Assembly: GCF_959020145.1 (NCBI RefSeq)
Contig: NZ_CAUEQY010000001.1
Span: 62,001-126,000, forward strand
Origin: an uncultured Bifidobacterium sp.
GTDB lineage: Bacteria; Actinomycetota; Actinomycetes; Actinomycetales; Bifidobacteriaceae
Length of the DNA: 64,000 bases
Reading direction: 5' to 3'
Made by a program: the position numbers and the translations under genes. Within the stretch, counting starts at the first letter, position 1. The number at the start of each line of letters is the position of its first letter. The notes below the pieces were generated by a model. The model made no database searches, was not told the origin of the DNA, and worked only from the letters and a program-made list of their open reading frames with translations. Shown piece by piece: positions 42,343-50,570 of the stretch.

Positions 42343-43389
42343 TCACATTCCCGGACCGTCGAAACACGTCGGAACAGAAGATGAGGGTAAGACGGAGGGA
42401 TCGGGATCAGGAAGAGGCTCGGGGACGGATGCTTCCGGACTGGACGGGACACCCACAGTTGGATGCAGGTCGCGCCATGCCTCCATGAACGCGTGCTCGT
42501 ACCGATAGTCGCAGACCCTGCGATGGTATTCGTGGAAACCATCAGGCACGACGGTGAGACCATGCGACATGGACGGTATGGAGCCAAGCAGATCATGGAA
42601 GGAACGTGGATCGTATCTTTCCATGAAGCGATCCAACGCCTTGGTGCATTCCTCGTCCTGTCCTGATGCGAGGTATTTCAATGGGGCGATGGGTTTTCCC
42701 CTATCCGTCACGTAGCAGGAGCGGACGTCCAACGCGTCTTGGCGAATGAGATCCGGGTTGGCGAGACGGCGTTCGATTCCCGAGTCGGTTCTTTTGTTGT
42801 TGAACGAGTTGCCATTGTCGTAGACCGGCGCGAGGGAGAACTCCCCGCGTGGATTCCTGAGCACGCCCCAATTCGTGTTGTTCCGGTCTATGTTGCGGAT
42901 GAACGCGTCCACCACGAACATGTCCCAGAACCGGTCGGACACTCCATCGATCGAGCGAAGAACCGGGATGCGGTGAATCGCCGACCGTACGTCGGCGAGC
43001 ACCACTCCGGAACCGGTGGACGCGTCCTCAGTGAATCCTGGCTCGTCATCGGAAAGCGAGTTCTTCAGATCATGGAAATTGACAAGTCTGGAATCCGGGA
43101 AGGTGAAGTCCCTGCAGGCGCAGACGATACGCCCATCACGGATTCCCAGCACCGTTTCATGAACCGGTATGCCAAGAGCGGCATACACGTGGGATCCCAG
43201 CCATTCGGACACCGGCGCGGTCGTATACGAAGGAACGCTGCCCTGAAGGTTCCTGGTCGTTCCGGGGAATTTCACCAACCAGTCGCCGGCCCTCCAGACG
43301 AGTCCGATCTTCCGTCCGGCGTTCCCGCCGTAGAACTGTCCGGAAGTCTCGCATGATTCAAAATCTTGGATGTCGATCATGATGCCCAT
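42343..43389 (-). CDS. HipA/CtkA-like kinase, second copy
   Basis: About 348 residues; ATG at 43389 or 43380 preferred over the upstream end of the frame at 43440, which lacks an RBS. It has VDAFIRNIDRNNTNWGVLRN (catalytic-loop equivalent of HipA NTDRHxxNFG, about 180) and PVYDNGNSF (metal-binding aspartate). The loop has I-DRN instead of T-DRH, so activity may differ. The C-terminal tail is proline-rich and acidic (PEPLPDPDPS) but not the cassette shared by the HipA-like protein at 21730 and Fic. No partner antitoxin seen. Confidence 0.7.
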   Translation of the reverse strand: MGIMIDIQDFESCETSGQFYGGNAGRKIGLVWRAGDWLVKFPGTTRNLQGSVPSYTTAPVSEWLGSHVYAALGIPVHETVLGIRDGRIVCACRDFTFPDSRLVNFHDLKNSLSDDEPGFTEDASTGSGVVLADVRSAIHRIPVLRSIDGVSDRFWDMFVVDAFIRNIDRNNTNWGVLRNPRGEFSLAPVYDNGNSFNNKRTDSGIERRLANPDLIRQDALDVRSCYVTDRGKPIAPLKYLASGQDEECTKALDRFMERYDPRSFHDLLGSIPSMSHGLTVVPDGFHEYHRRVCDYRYEHAFMEAWRDLHPTVGVPSSPEASVPEPLPDPDPSVLPSSSVPTCFDGPGM

Positions 43390-43450
43390 TCTAATGGAGC
43401 CGCCCCATGACCGGCATATCCGCCCGCATTGGCCAGCCACGTCCCTTGTC

Positions 43451-44239
43451 TCATAGTCCGGCGTTTTCTCGTACCTGATTCATCAGGTCCTCCAACGTGT
43501 CCGCCAAGGCCGACACGCGTCGATGGTCCGCATCGTCGGCCCCGTCGAACGGTTCCGCCTGTTCGACCGTGTCCGCGAGCCTGGACCGCAGGTACGGGAC
43601 GGACAGTTCCATGCCGGCCGTCCGGTCGAGCAGGTCCCTCGCGGCACGCAGGTCGCTGGATAGTCGCGTCATGTCGTCACGCCGTGACTTCTCGGATCGG
43701 GTCTTGTCGTACTCCTTCCGGAACGCGGCCACCCGTTTGGACTGTTCCACGTATGCGGACGCCTGTTTCCTCGCCTTCGCCGTGTTCGATTCGAGTTGCC
43801 TGTTCCTCAGAGTCGCGTCGCATTGGATGGATGGCGCGCGTCGTATGGTCCGTAACGATTCGTATCGTCCGGCCCTTTTCCCGTCCAGAACGGACCCGTC
43901 GATGTTGAGGTCCACGGCCACGAGTCCTTCCAACCGTTCACGATTCCGGTTCATGGACGCCACCGCGTCCGAACATTCCGAGACGAGCTGGTCGTGGCGC
44001 ACGCTCAACCGTGATTCCGTGATGACCATGCCGATGCCCGCGACCGCGATGACGAGCGTGCATGCGGTGAGGACGGCCACGCCCTTCCTTGACATGCGCG
44101 ACGGGTTGGCGTGAGGCGTCTCACTGCCGTCATCCCAGCCGATATCGTCCGGGTCGTCGTCGCGTGGCGTGGAGAACGGATTCCAATCCGGGTCCACGCC
44201 ATGCGACCGTATGCCGTCGTAACCGTCGTCGTCAATCAT
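43451..44239 (-). CDS. Single-pass membrane protein with helical extracytoplasmic domain
   Basis: 262 residues. Acidic cytoplasmic N-terminus (rich in DD), membrane helix about 53-75, then helices with LVSECSDAVASMNRNRERLEGL and IQCDATLRN (paired cysteines) and a C-terminal charged coil. It belongs to the same architectural family as the proteins at 10661, 11439 and 40866. ATG with AGGAGG upstream. Long structured leader (see 44268 and 44479). Confidence 0.6.
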   Translation of the reverse strand: MIDDDGYDGIRSHGVDPDWNPFSTPRDDDPDDIGWDDGSETPHANPSRMSRKGVAVLTACTLVIAVAGIGMVITESRLSVRHDQLVSECSDAVASMNRNRERLEGLVAVDLNIDGSVLDGKRAGRYESLRTIRRAPSIQCDATLRNRQLESNTAKARKQASAYVEQSKRVAAFRKEYDKTRSEKSRRDDMTRLSSDLRAARDLLDRTAGMELSVPYLRSRLADTVEQAEPFDGADDADHRRVSALADTLEDLMNQVRENAGL

Positions 44240-44267
44240 GGGAAACCTCCTGAAGAAAAATGAGAAG

Positions 44268-44338
44268 GCCGCCCGCCGGACCTCCCGTCGAGAAGATAGA
44301 CAAAAAGAAACGGGACAGAAAACGGTCCGGCGGACGGC
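44268..44338 (-). promoter_or_regulatory. Large leader stem-loop
   Basis: Arms GCCG-C-CCGCCGGACC (44268-44282) and GGTCCGGCGG-A-CGGC (44324-44338), one mismatch, loop of about 40 A-rich bases. It sits between the bipartite motif and the RBS of the gene at 44239, so it would be part of the 5' untranslated region: attenuator or RNA-level control. Confidence 0.5.
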
Positions 44339-44478
44339 TCCCGTCGAATGTCGGATGGGAAGGGGTAGAACCCATCCGGACGGGATCGCTCACCAGCCTT
44401 GAAGCGTAGGCCGGACGGGAACGCCGGACGCTCCCTCAAGGGGAGGAAGGAGAAGCCCGGACGTTTCCGTCAACCATC

Positions 44479-44499
44479 CCACATGACGGCCGACCGATA
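44479..44499 (-). promoter_or_regulatory. Bipartite leader motif TATCG-N12-GTGG, site 7
   Basis: Minus strand: TTATCGG, then GTGGGATGGTTGACGGAAACG 12 bases after TATCG. The downstream part also matches site 3 (GGTTG-A/T-CGGAAACGTC). Confidence 0.6.
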
Positions 44500-44516
44500 A
44501 CAGCCGATACGGGTTT

Positions 44517-45401
44517 CTAATCCAACACGTCGGCGGCCATGTCCAACAACGTTCGGTTCCTATGTGAATCATCCTTCGCCATGAGACTGTCCAGGAAACC
44601 GGTATCCAAGACCAGTTTCAGATCAGGTTCGAACCGGACGTCACCCAAGCATACGGACAGCCGATAGGTTTCCACGCAATGCTCGCCGCGCATGACAGGA
44701 CTCTGATCGTGGATAAGGAAAGACAAATCGACGAAACCATGGCCCTCCGCTCTATCGACACGGACATAACCATCCATCCTGGTCGGAGTGAAACGAATGC
44801 TTTTGATCTGTAGCTTTTTCAGATAACAGTGCAATGGGCCATCTACCAGCAAGTACCGTCCCACCAGGTTCTGGGCGGGCGCGGCGTAGAAAAGCATGAA
44901 CGACTGGTTGAAATAGGAGGCGCGATAATACTGCCATCCCTCATCGGCACGCCACATGGACAGCAGTTCCCGAGCGTATCCACGTCCCACATGCAGGCCC
45001 GTGGTCTTCTCCCAGATGTAAACATACCGGTCGAATTGGTCGCGCATCAGAGCGTACAGTTCCCGTCCGGCCTTATCCGTCGGAGTCCGGCGCGTGTTAC
45101 CGGGATCCGAATGGTTCCTGGACAGCGGACAGAACATGTACGCGGTCTCGTCATAGTCCGCGACTCCAGGAACCGACGCCGAGTAATGCCGGCCGTACGG
45201 ATTGGCCGACCGGCTTCCGTCAGTCCTTTTGAACAGGTTGCAGATCAGGATCGGATTGCCGCACGCCGGACATACCGCGAAATACGAGGGATGTCCGCCC
45301 CGCATCTGCACGAACGGTGCTTTCCGGTTCGTTTCCCGCCGATAATTTTCTTCCGTCAACGGCACAACGCGTCCTCTTCGACCTGTTCTGAAAACATCCA
45401 T
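44517..45401 (-). CDS. Zinc-ribbon-containing protein, unknown
   Basis: 294 residues, no membrane segment. VCPACGNPILIC (about 44-55) is half or all of a zinc ribbon; the middle is aromatic-rich, and the end has VRFEPDLKLVLDTGFLDSLMAKDD. That end resembles FDTQLKVMLTPERPHGSLMAE in the protein at 46209-46763, so the two may share a domain. Function unknown. It precedes its own RBS GTGGAGG and lies between the small gene at 45478 and the leader at 44240-44516. Confidence 0.6.
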   Translation of the reverse strand: MDVFRTGRRGRVVPLTEENYRRETNRKAPFVQMRGGHPSYFAVCPACGNPILICNLFKRTDGSRSANPYGRHYSASVPGVADYDETAYMFCPLSRNHSDPGNTRRTPTDKAGRELYALMRDQFDRYVYIWEKTTGLHVGRGYARELLSMWRADEGWQYYRASYFNQSFMLFYAAPAQNLVGRYLLVDGPLHCYLKKLQIKSIRFTPTRMDGYVRVDRAEGHGFVDLSFLIHDQSPVMRGEHCVETYRLSVCLGDVRFEPDLKLVLDTGFLDSLMAKDDSHRNRTLLDMAADVLD

Positions 45402-45477
45402 GGCGAACCTCCACTAACCGGAACCGATATCGGTTCCAATCGTAGGACGATTCGCCTATCATCGGTCAGGACCAAAC

Positions 45478-45714
45478 TCACTGGTACCTCCTGCTGACTT
45501 TTATCCACCATTCCGTCGAGAGGGGTGGCACCGCGCCCTCATGTTCGGCGAACGCGAGCATGGAAAGCACCGTGGTCAGTCCCATGCCGAACTCACGGCC
45601 ACCCTGCCGCAGAAGGAACACGTAATCCTCCGTGCAGTCGTCGCAATCCATATGGTCGATGATCGCCTTGCGCGCCAGACGCGCACGCTCCACCTTGTCG
45701 ATATCCTCCGCCAC
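45478..45714 (-). CDS. Small acidic protein, unknown
   Basis: 78 residues, helical at the N-terminus (KVERARLARKAIIDHM) with a DCDDCTEDY motif and a C-terminal PLSTEWWIKVSRRY. No membrane segment. No family recognised. It is short, but codon use and the position upstream of the zinc-ribbon gene support it. Confidence 0.45.
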   Translation of the reverse strand: MAEDIDKVERARLARKAIIDHMDCDDCTEDYVFLLRQGGREFGMGLTTVLSMLAFAEHEGAVPPLSTEWWIKVSRRYQ

Positions 45715-45829
45715 GCTTCAGCTCCTTACTATCATTCACTATGCTTTCTCACATGCGTCACTGAAGAGCCGCCGCGATAAGGATACGGGTCCCGAAACAA
45801 GCCCATCCATTAGGACCTGCAATGATTAA

Positions 45830-45940
45830 TGCCATGCCGGCGCATGGAACGACAAGCTGATAGAAGTGCTCGCCCGGCCGCAGGGACGTGACATGCTCGT
45901 GTTCCACATCGAGCATCTGGCCGACATACCTGCTGGATGA
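45830..45940 (+). pseudogene. Short gene remnant on plus strand
   Basis: An open stretch with no credible start that encodes AWNDKLIEVLARPQGRD and then MLVFHIEHLADIPAG before a stop at 45938-45940. The residue pattern looks protein-like (amphipathic helices) but is only 36 codons long. It may be the end of a gene lost by deletion; I cannot name it. The next small plus-strand gene begins 16 bases later. Confidence 0.3.
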
Positions 45941-45956
45941 AATGGAGACAACGGAA

Positions 45957-46166
45957 ATGACCGATATCTATGAACGACTGGCGGACGAGAACGAGCCCGC
46001 TCCCGCGACAGCTCCGGCCGCGCAGCTCACGGGCGATCAGGCCTCCAATCTGATGGCCTCGCTCACGGTCGAGGACTCCGACGCCACCACGATCCTCGCC
46101 GCCCTGGCTGGACCCATTCAGGCCGCCCACGCGCACCACGAAGAACACCGTCTACAAGCCATGTGA
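45957..46166 (+). CDS. Small alanine-rich protein, unknown
   Basis: 69 residues from the ATG at 45957, with GGAG about 11 bases upstream; an ATG at 45942 is also possible. Acidic N-terminus, then LTGDQASNLMASLTVEDSDATT and a helix that ends in a His/Glu-rich tail. Few codons to judge, but it is one of only a handful of plus-strand frames in this region with a fair RBS. Function unknown. Confidence 0.4.
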   Translation: MTDIYERLADENEPAPATAPAAQLTGDQASNLMASLTVEDSDATTILAALAGPIQAAHAHHEEHRLQAM

Positions 46167-46208
46167 CGGAACCGTTCACTTTCCATTCCCGTTTCACTTT
46201 TCAGGTCA

Positions 46209-46763
46209 TCAGATGAACACGCCTGGCATTCCCGCGCATCCATCAATCTCGACCAGCGGAGACAAGGCCCGTTTGATTCCGTTCACTTTCAATGTGAGGT
46301 CCGGTTGTCCCATGGCCGGCCATTCCGCCATCAGACTGCCGTGAGGCCGTTCCGGTGTGAGCATGACTTTAAGTTGCGTGTCGAATATGAGACTCCTGTG
46401 GATGATCCGGATCGGATCATCAGCATATGGGAGGTCCACCGTCACGGTCCATGTCAATCCAGTGATTCCATTGAGCCGGTCGAGAGGGGCCACCAAAGGA
46501 AGACCGCAACGGGAGACCTTGCGGCCGGCCGTGCGCACCGGACAGTGGATATACCGGTTCGTGTACGGTCGACCGACCTTCCACGTCCCCACGGGAAACG
46601 CGTCTTCGCCGGAACGCACCGACAGATCCATGCCGACCCGCGCCCCAGGCTCGAAACAGGGATACATGAGATTCAATACCAGTATCCCGCCACCAGCCCC
46701 GACCGGCTGCAGACGCTCGACCTCATCCAGAACGCGGGCGTAATAGGAATGCTCAGTGTCCAT
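46209..46763 (-). CDS. Soluble protein of unknown function
   Basis: 184 residues; start at 46763 (MDTEHSYYARV) chosen for GAGGAGGAACG upstream, overlapping the previous gene by 11 bases. Beta-rich, with CPVRTAGRKVSRCG and a C-terminal FDTQLKVML...GSLMAE block that resembles the end of the zinc-ribbon protein at 44517. No family recognised. Confidence 0.55.
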   Translation of the reverse strand: MDTEHSYYARVLDEVERLQPVGAGGGILVLNLMYPCFEPGARVGMDLSVRSGEDAFPVGTWKVGRPYTNRYIHCPVRTAGRKVSRCGLPLVAPLDRLNGITGLTWTVTVDLPYADDPIRIIHRSLIFDTQLKVMLTPERPHGSLMAEWPAMGQPDLTLKVNGIKRALSPLVEIDGCAGMPGVFI

Positions 46764-47550
46764 GGCGTTCCTCCTCGCATCCGTCCGGCCCATACAGCCA
46801 GACACGATGATTCCGCACGCGGAGTACGCCGTTGTTCCTACGCCGTCCGGTGTCGTAGCGGCAGGAGTACAGTCCGTCGAACGGCGGGACCCCTCCGGCC
46901 GCGGCGCCGAACCAGTCGACCTCCAGATTCGATACGCCGTAATGGCTCTCCACCATGGACGTCAACGAGGCCGACGCGGTCTTGGGCTTATCCATCATCC
47001 AACCGAGCCTTCGCAGCAGGGCGGGCAGTGAATCGTGCAGGACGACGACGATGAACATGACCAGAAGCAGCCAGAAGCATCCATTGGCTGGATTCAATAA
47101 CGACGGCTGCGGGTCCGTGGAGAAGTCGAATAGCGCCAGCGGGTTCGGCAGCATGCCCATGACGACCAGCGAGAACCATACGACGGGGAGAAGGATCGGG
47201 ATGACCTTCGTCAGCAGGCATACAAGCCCGCGCCCCATCACGGTTTTGAAGAACCATGGGCGCCGGTCCGGGATCGATTTCGGCGCGCGGGCCTTCCTTC
47301 TTTCGTCGAGGTCGAATCCGCCTGCATTGTCGACGGCCTGTTCCACAGCCTCGCTCTTCTCTACTGACCGCTGGGATGCCTCTGGACCGGAAGGCAGGGT
47401 ATCGACCTCGGACTTCGCTTTCCGCGCTTTGGCTAGCCATGCCTCTATGAGGCTCGCCACAATGACGAAAAGCACAATAGTGCAAAGCGCCAGGATCATC
47501 ATGGGTTTGGCATCCGAAATGGTTGATACGATCGAATCCTCAAGATTCAT
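46753..47550 (-). CDS. Membrane protein with conserved C-terminal CRY domain
   Basis: 265 residues; start at 47550 (MNLEDSIVST). Three membrane helices: about 17-40, 120-145 and 155-185. C-terminal soluble part ends DGLYSCRYDTGRR...NGVLRVRNHRVWLYGPDG. This C-terminal pattern (G-x-Y-x-C-R-Y ... L-x-V ... L-Y) recurs in the proteins at 48272-48694 and 58782-59285. Function unknown; the region is the tail of transfer operon B. Confidence 0.6.
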   Translation of the reverse strand: MNLEDSIVSTISDAKPMMILALCTIVLFVIVASLIEAWLAKARKAKSEVDTLPSGPEASQRSVEKSEAVEQAVDNAGGFDLDERRKARAPKSIPDRRPWFFKTVMGRGLVCLLTKVIPILLPVVWFSLVVMGMLPNPLALFDFSTDPQPSLLNPANGCFWLLLVMFIVVVLHDSLPALLRRLGWMMDKPKTASASLTSMVESHYGVSNLEVDWFGAAAGGVPPFDGLYSCRYDTGRRRNNGVLRVRNHRVWLYGPDGCEEERHGH

Positions 47551-47610
47551 GTTTTTTACTTTCCTTCCCGACTGTGTCCTTTTTCGACGAATCCACATGA
47601 CTGGTATCCG

Positions 47611-47877
47611 TTATCGCGGAACGCGGGTGACGGGGAAGCGTGGTAGATAAGCCGTCCAAGCCCGATTCAAGGTCATTCCTCGAATCGGAAGACGGGCCAT
47701 GTCACTGCGCATGGAATGCCTGGCATCCACGTCCTGTCGGAGGTGGGGGTTCGGCGCCTTGAGGTTCCCAGAGCTCAGGTAGAGAAGCCCGAGAACGGCC
47801 GAGAGCGAGAACAATGCGACCGCGGGCATCAGGCCCCGGTCCTCCAATATTGCGAACAATCCGTCGATCGATGTCAT
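47611..47877 (-). CDS. Small membrane protein
   Basis: 88 residues; start at 47877 (MTSIDGLFAI) overlaps the preceding gene's stop (ATGA). One membrane helix (about 17-36, VALFSLSAVLGLLYLSSG), then a basic tail. The upstream part of the frame to 48054 is a shadow of the previous gene. Function unknown. Confidence 0.5.
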   Translation of the reverse strand: MTSIDGLFAILEDRGLMPAVALFSLSAVLGLLYLSSGNLKAPNPHLRQDVDARHSMRSDMARLPIRGMTLNRAWTAYLPRFPVTRVPR

Positions 47878-48197
47878 CGACGGCCTCCCACCATTATGAC
47901 GATTGCGCCCATGAGCCACAGTGCGAAGATGTAGACAAGCATCCGGCCGTCGCCATCGAGCCCCGCCCACATGGCCTCCAGTAGGTGTTCCAGGTCGGTG
48001 GCGCGTGCGAGCATCCACGATCTTGATTCGGGGATGCCGCAGAGAAGCCCCCATGCGATCATGAGCACACCGACCGCAATGGACGCCGGACGTTTCCCGG
48101 CCAGCTTTCCCACGATCAGGAAGATTCCCGCCATCACGAACAGCAGTCCCATGCAGAGAATGATGAAGTTCAACGTCTCCACGGTCATATCCTTCAT
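47874..48197 (-). CDS. Small polytopic membrane protein
   Basis: 107 residues; start at 48197 (MKDMTVETLN) with GGAGG 9 bases upstream. Three hydrophobic segments (about 9-30, 38-55 and 85-103). Tightly packed in the operon: its start lies just after a 23-codon frame and its stop overlaps the next gene. Confidence 0.55.
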   Translation of the reverse strand: MKDMTVETLNFIILCMGLLFVMAGIFLIVGKLAGKRPASIAVGVLMIAWGLLCGIPESRSWMLARATDLEHLLEAMWAGLDGDGRMLVYIFALWLMGAIVIMVGGRR

Positions 48198-48198
48198 T

Positions 48199-48270
48199 TC
48201 ATTCGTCCTCCGCACATATCCGTCCCATCAGCAGGATCGAGAGCCTCAGCAGTTCCCTCTGCCTTCCCAT
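48199..48270 (-). CDS. Possible 23-residue peptide gene
   Basis: ATG at 48270 with GGAGGAGG 8 bases upstream, placed just after the stop of the previous gene; the stop at 48199 overlaps the next gene's start region. The sequence MGRQRELLRLSILLMGRICA is basic and amphipathic. It could be a real small protein, or a leader cistron that couples translation of the gene at 48197. Confidence 0.4.
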   Translation of the reverse strand: MGRQRELLRLSILLMGRICAEDE

Positions 48271-48271
48271 G

Positions 48272-48694
48272 TCAGAACCTCCTCCTGATCGGCTTCTTCC
48301 AGATCTCCTTGTATTCCGCCTCGCCCAGGAGCCGGTAGCTGAAGTCGGACCGGTGTGAGCCGCCTGTTATCTCATAGACGCGCAGCCCGCCCTCCCCGTC
48401 GGCCTCCACCGCGCCGGGAACGATGTCGCCGTTGGCGCGCTCGAACCTGCATAGGTTCAGATCCCCGTTGTCCCAATAGCCGGGTGCCGAATAAACCCCC
48501 ATTCCGGTGACGTTGCGGACTGCAATGTTCAGCATCGTCGCCTTGCGGGCGTCATTCGCCTGCTCGACGTAATAGCCCTTCCTCATGCGTCGGAAGACCA
48601 GACATATGATCATCAAGAACACCGCAAGCACATCCAGTAGTACCAGCGGTCGGAATGCCGGATTCGACAGCAGCTCATTCACCAATGTGTTCAT
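48272..48694 (-). CDS. Single-pass membrane protein with CRF/CRY-type C-terminal domain
   Basis: 140 residues. N-terminal membrane helix (about 15-35), then a soluble domain with LNLCRFERANGDIVPG...GGLRVYEITGG, similar to the C-termini of 46753-47550 and 58782-59285. ATG with ACGGAG upstream. Function unknown; a paralogous family in the transfer region. Confidence 0.6.
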   Translation of the reverse strand: MNTLVNELLSNPAFRPLVLLDVLAVFLMIICLVFRRMRKGYYVEQANDARKATMLNIAVRNVTGMGVYSAPGYWDNGDLNLCRFERANGDIVPGAVEADGEGGLRVYEITGGSHRSDFSYRLLGEAEYKEIWKKPIRRRF

Positions 48695-48762
48695 TTTTCT
48701 TTTCTCCGTTCCCCGCAGCCCCCGGCCGCGGTCCTTCAGCTAGTTCACGGGCCGGCGGGCCG

Positions 48763-48963
48763 TTATCGCCGGGCGCGGGCCGGCGGCGGACGCGGCCAGC
48801 GGACGGTCCAGTCCCCGTCCGACGCCCTTCCGGGAATGGGACGCCGCGCCGGCGGGACGCGCCCTGGATGCGGGGTGCGCGCATCCGACGGGACGGGCGT
48901 CATGGACAGGAAGGCCAGCAGGTCTAGCGGACGCAGAAGCGCCCGCATCCATCGATCGTCCAT
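48763..48963 (-). CDS. Short Arg/Pro-rich frame, doubtful
   Basis: 66 codons starting 15 bases after the SCO6880-like gene's stop (MDDRWMRALLRPLDLLAFL), with only a weak GGGACGG upstream. The second half is very Arg/Pro-rich, as any frame would be in this extremely G+C-rich stretch. It could be a small membrane-associated protein or a chance frame. Confidence 0.3.
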   Translation of the reverse strand: MDDRWMRALLRPLDLLAFLSMTPVPSDARTPHPGRVPPARRPIPGRASDGDWTVRWPRPPPARARR

Positions 48964-48977
48964 GTCAACCGTCCCGA

Positions 48978-50444
48978 TCAGATGCCGAGGGGAAGGATGG
49001 TCGTCAACGCGGCACGCTGCTGGCCCTTCATCGGGTTGAGTTTCATATGCCAGTTCTTGGCCTTGTTCTGCATGTCGCGGTCGAACACGTCGAGTTCCGG
49101 CAGACTGGACGCGAACAGGGTGACGTATCCCTGGTGGTCGGTGTCCGGCCAGTTGGCCTCCTGCTCCAGTTCACGCAGCCGCTGCTCCTTCTCCTCACGG
49201 CGTTCGTCGCGGCTTTTCTCACGCTGGTCCTGGAGTTTGGCGCGTTGGCGCATACTGCTCTTGCGGTTGCGCAGTTCCGCTTCGGACTGTTCCATCGTCA
49301 AAGGCCGCCAGATATGGCAGAACGCCATCATGCGCCGGTCGGTGACCAGGTCGCGTATCCATCCGGCCTGCACGTCGAAGTCGGGCCACTGGTAGATCCA
49401 GTAGGTGCGCGCCACGCACGAGTCCAACGTGATGTAGTCGTGTTCCTTGGCTTCCTCGCACCAGGTCACGGTCGGATCGTCCCTGTTGACCGGTGGACGG
49501 TCGTTCGCATGCTCCGGGTCCGCGATGGTGCGGATCAGATACCGCAGGTCGTCCACTGAACACCAGTGGATGGTGTTCCGGCGGGCGCCGCAGTCCAGCA
49601 GGGACGGGGCGACGGTCATGCGGATCAGGTCGCCCATGGCGATGCCGACCGCGGCCCGTTCCGTCCGGTCCTTCCTCACGACGTGCGGCAGACGGTCCGC
49701 GTTCACGCTCACGCTCACGTAGTTCGAGTTCTGCAATGGGGTGAGGATGTCCGGAAGATGCCACAGGTTCGCCAGATCCTCACGCGCCCACTGCGGCGTC
49801 CGATCGTCCTTGAGGTATTCGGGTTCCGGGGGAGTGTGGCCGGGAAGCACGAAGCTTGTCTCCTTCAATTCGACGAAACCGTCCGTTTCGGACAGTTCCT
49901 TGAGCATCGTGTTCAACGCCATCGCACGGCCGGCCTTCTGCCGGTCGGAGGAAAGAACCCATTCCTCCACGTTCGCGGTCAATACGGCAGTGGCCTGCCG
50001 TTTGTCCGGATCCCACAGGTAGCAGGCTCCCTGGAACGGGGTGCCCACGACCTCCACGCCGTCGCCTTCGATGGTCTGGGCACGGTCCTCGACGTGCCCG
50101 TACAATCCCAGTACGCCCAACGGGCGGCCGGACGCGAGCGGCGAGTACGCCCAACGGTTCGTGCCGTCCTTCAGCCGGCCACGCCAATGCGTCCAGATCC
50201 ATGTCCATGACACGAGGCTCAATCCCTGGATTCGTGGGATGCCGTAGGCGAGGACGAGCGCGCCCAATATCATGATCGGCACGTTCAAGCCCATGGCCGC
50301 TCCGGCCACGAGGATGGCGAGGCCGATGACGCAGACGATCAGCTGGGCCTTGTCGAGGCCGAGGACCACGCGTGTGGCGGACAGTCGGCTGAACGACGCG
50401 GCGGGGACCCTGCTCCGGCCGGCATTGGATTCGTTATCGGACAT
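48978..50444 (-). CDS. SCO6880/PrgI-like conjugation protein
   Basis: 488 residues; start at 50444 (MSDNESNAGR) with GGAGG upstream. Two adjacent membrane helices near residues 30-75 (LIVCVIGLAILVAGAAMG and MILGALVLAYGIP), then a large cytoplasmic domain with GVLGLYGHVED, TAVLTANVEEWVLSS and a C-terminal charged coiled coil (about 410-450). PrgI-like two-helix N-termini fused to such domains occur in actinobacterial transfer clusters next to VirB4, where they probably act as the inner-membrane partner of VirB4. Located in transfer operon B, just after VirB6. Confidence 0.75.
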   Translation of the reverse strand: MSDNESNAGRSRVPAASFSRLSATRVVLGLDKAQLIVCVIGLAILVAGAAMGLNVPIMILGALVLAYGIPRIQGLSLVSWTWIWTHWRGRLKDGTNRWAYSPLASGRPLGVLGLYGHVEDRAQTIEGDGVEVVGTPFQGACYLWDPDKRQATAVLTANVEEWVLSSDRQKAGRAMALNTMLKELSETDGFVELKETSFVLPGHTPPEPEYLKDDRTPQWAREDLANLWHLPDILTPLQNSNYVSVSVNADRLPHVVRKDRTERAAVGIAMGDLIRMTVAPSLLDCGARRNTIHWCSVDDLRYLIRTIADPEHANDRPPVNRDDPTVTWCEEAKEHDYITLDSCVARTYWIYQWPDFDVQAGWIRDLVTDRRMMAFCHIWRPLTMEQSEAELRNRKSSMRQRAKLQDQREKSRDERREEKEQRLRELEQEANWPDTDHQGYVTLFASSLPELDVFDRDMQNKAKNWHMKLNPMKGQQRAALTTILPLGI

Positions 50445-50483
50445 GGAAACCTCCATCGGATTATCGGTTGTCGGAAAAACAAT

Positions 50484-50529
50484 GGAGGGAACCCGCCTGG
50501 GGTCGGGCCCAGGATGGCGGGTTCCCTCC
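50484..50529 (-). terminator. Strong hairpin between VirB6-like and SCO6880-like genes
   Basis: GGAGGGAACCCGCC and perfect complement, 14 bp, loop 18 bases. It lies after the bipartite motif and about 40 bases before the SCO6880-like start, so it may act as an attenuator within the leader. Confidence 0.7.
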
Positions 50530-50539
50530 GGTATTACGG

Positions 50540-50560
50540 CCACACGGCCGCGTGTCGATA
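50540..50560 (-). promoter_or_regulatory. Bipartite leader motif TATCG-N12-GTGG, site 8
   Basis: Minus strand: GTTATCG, 12 bases, GTGGCCG. It lies 10 bases after the VirB6-like stop and 96 bases before the next start. Confidence 0.5.
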
Positions 50561-50570
50561 ACGGATGGCG

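Noticed and set aside
45414..45440. Possible eleventh bipartite motif (TATCG then GTGGAGG)
   Set aside because: Spacer is 10, not 12 or 22-23, and GTGGAGG is simply the RBS of the gene at 45401.
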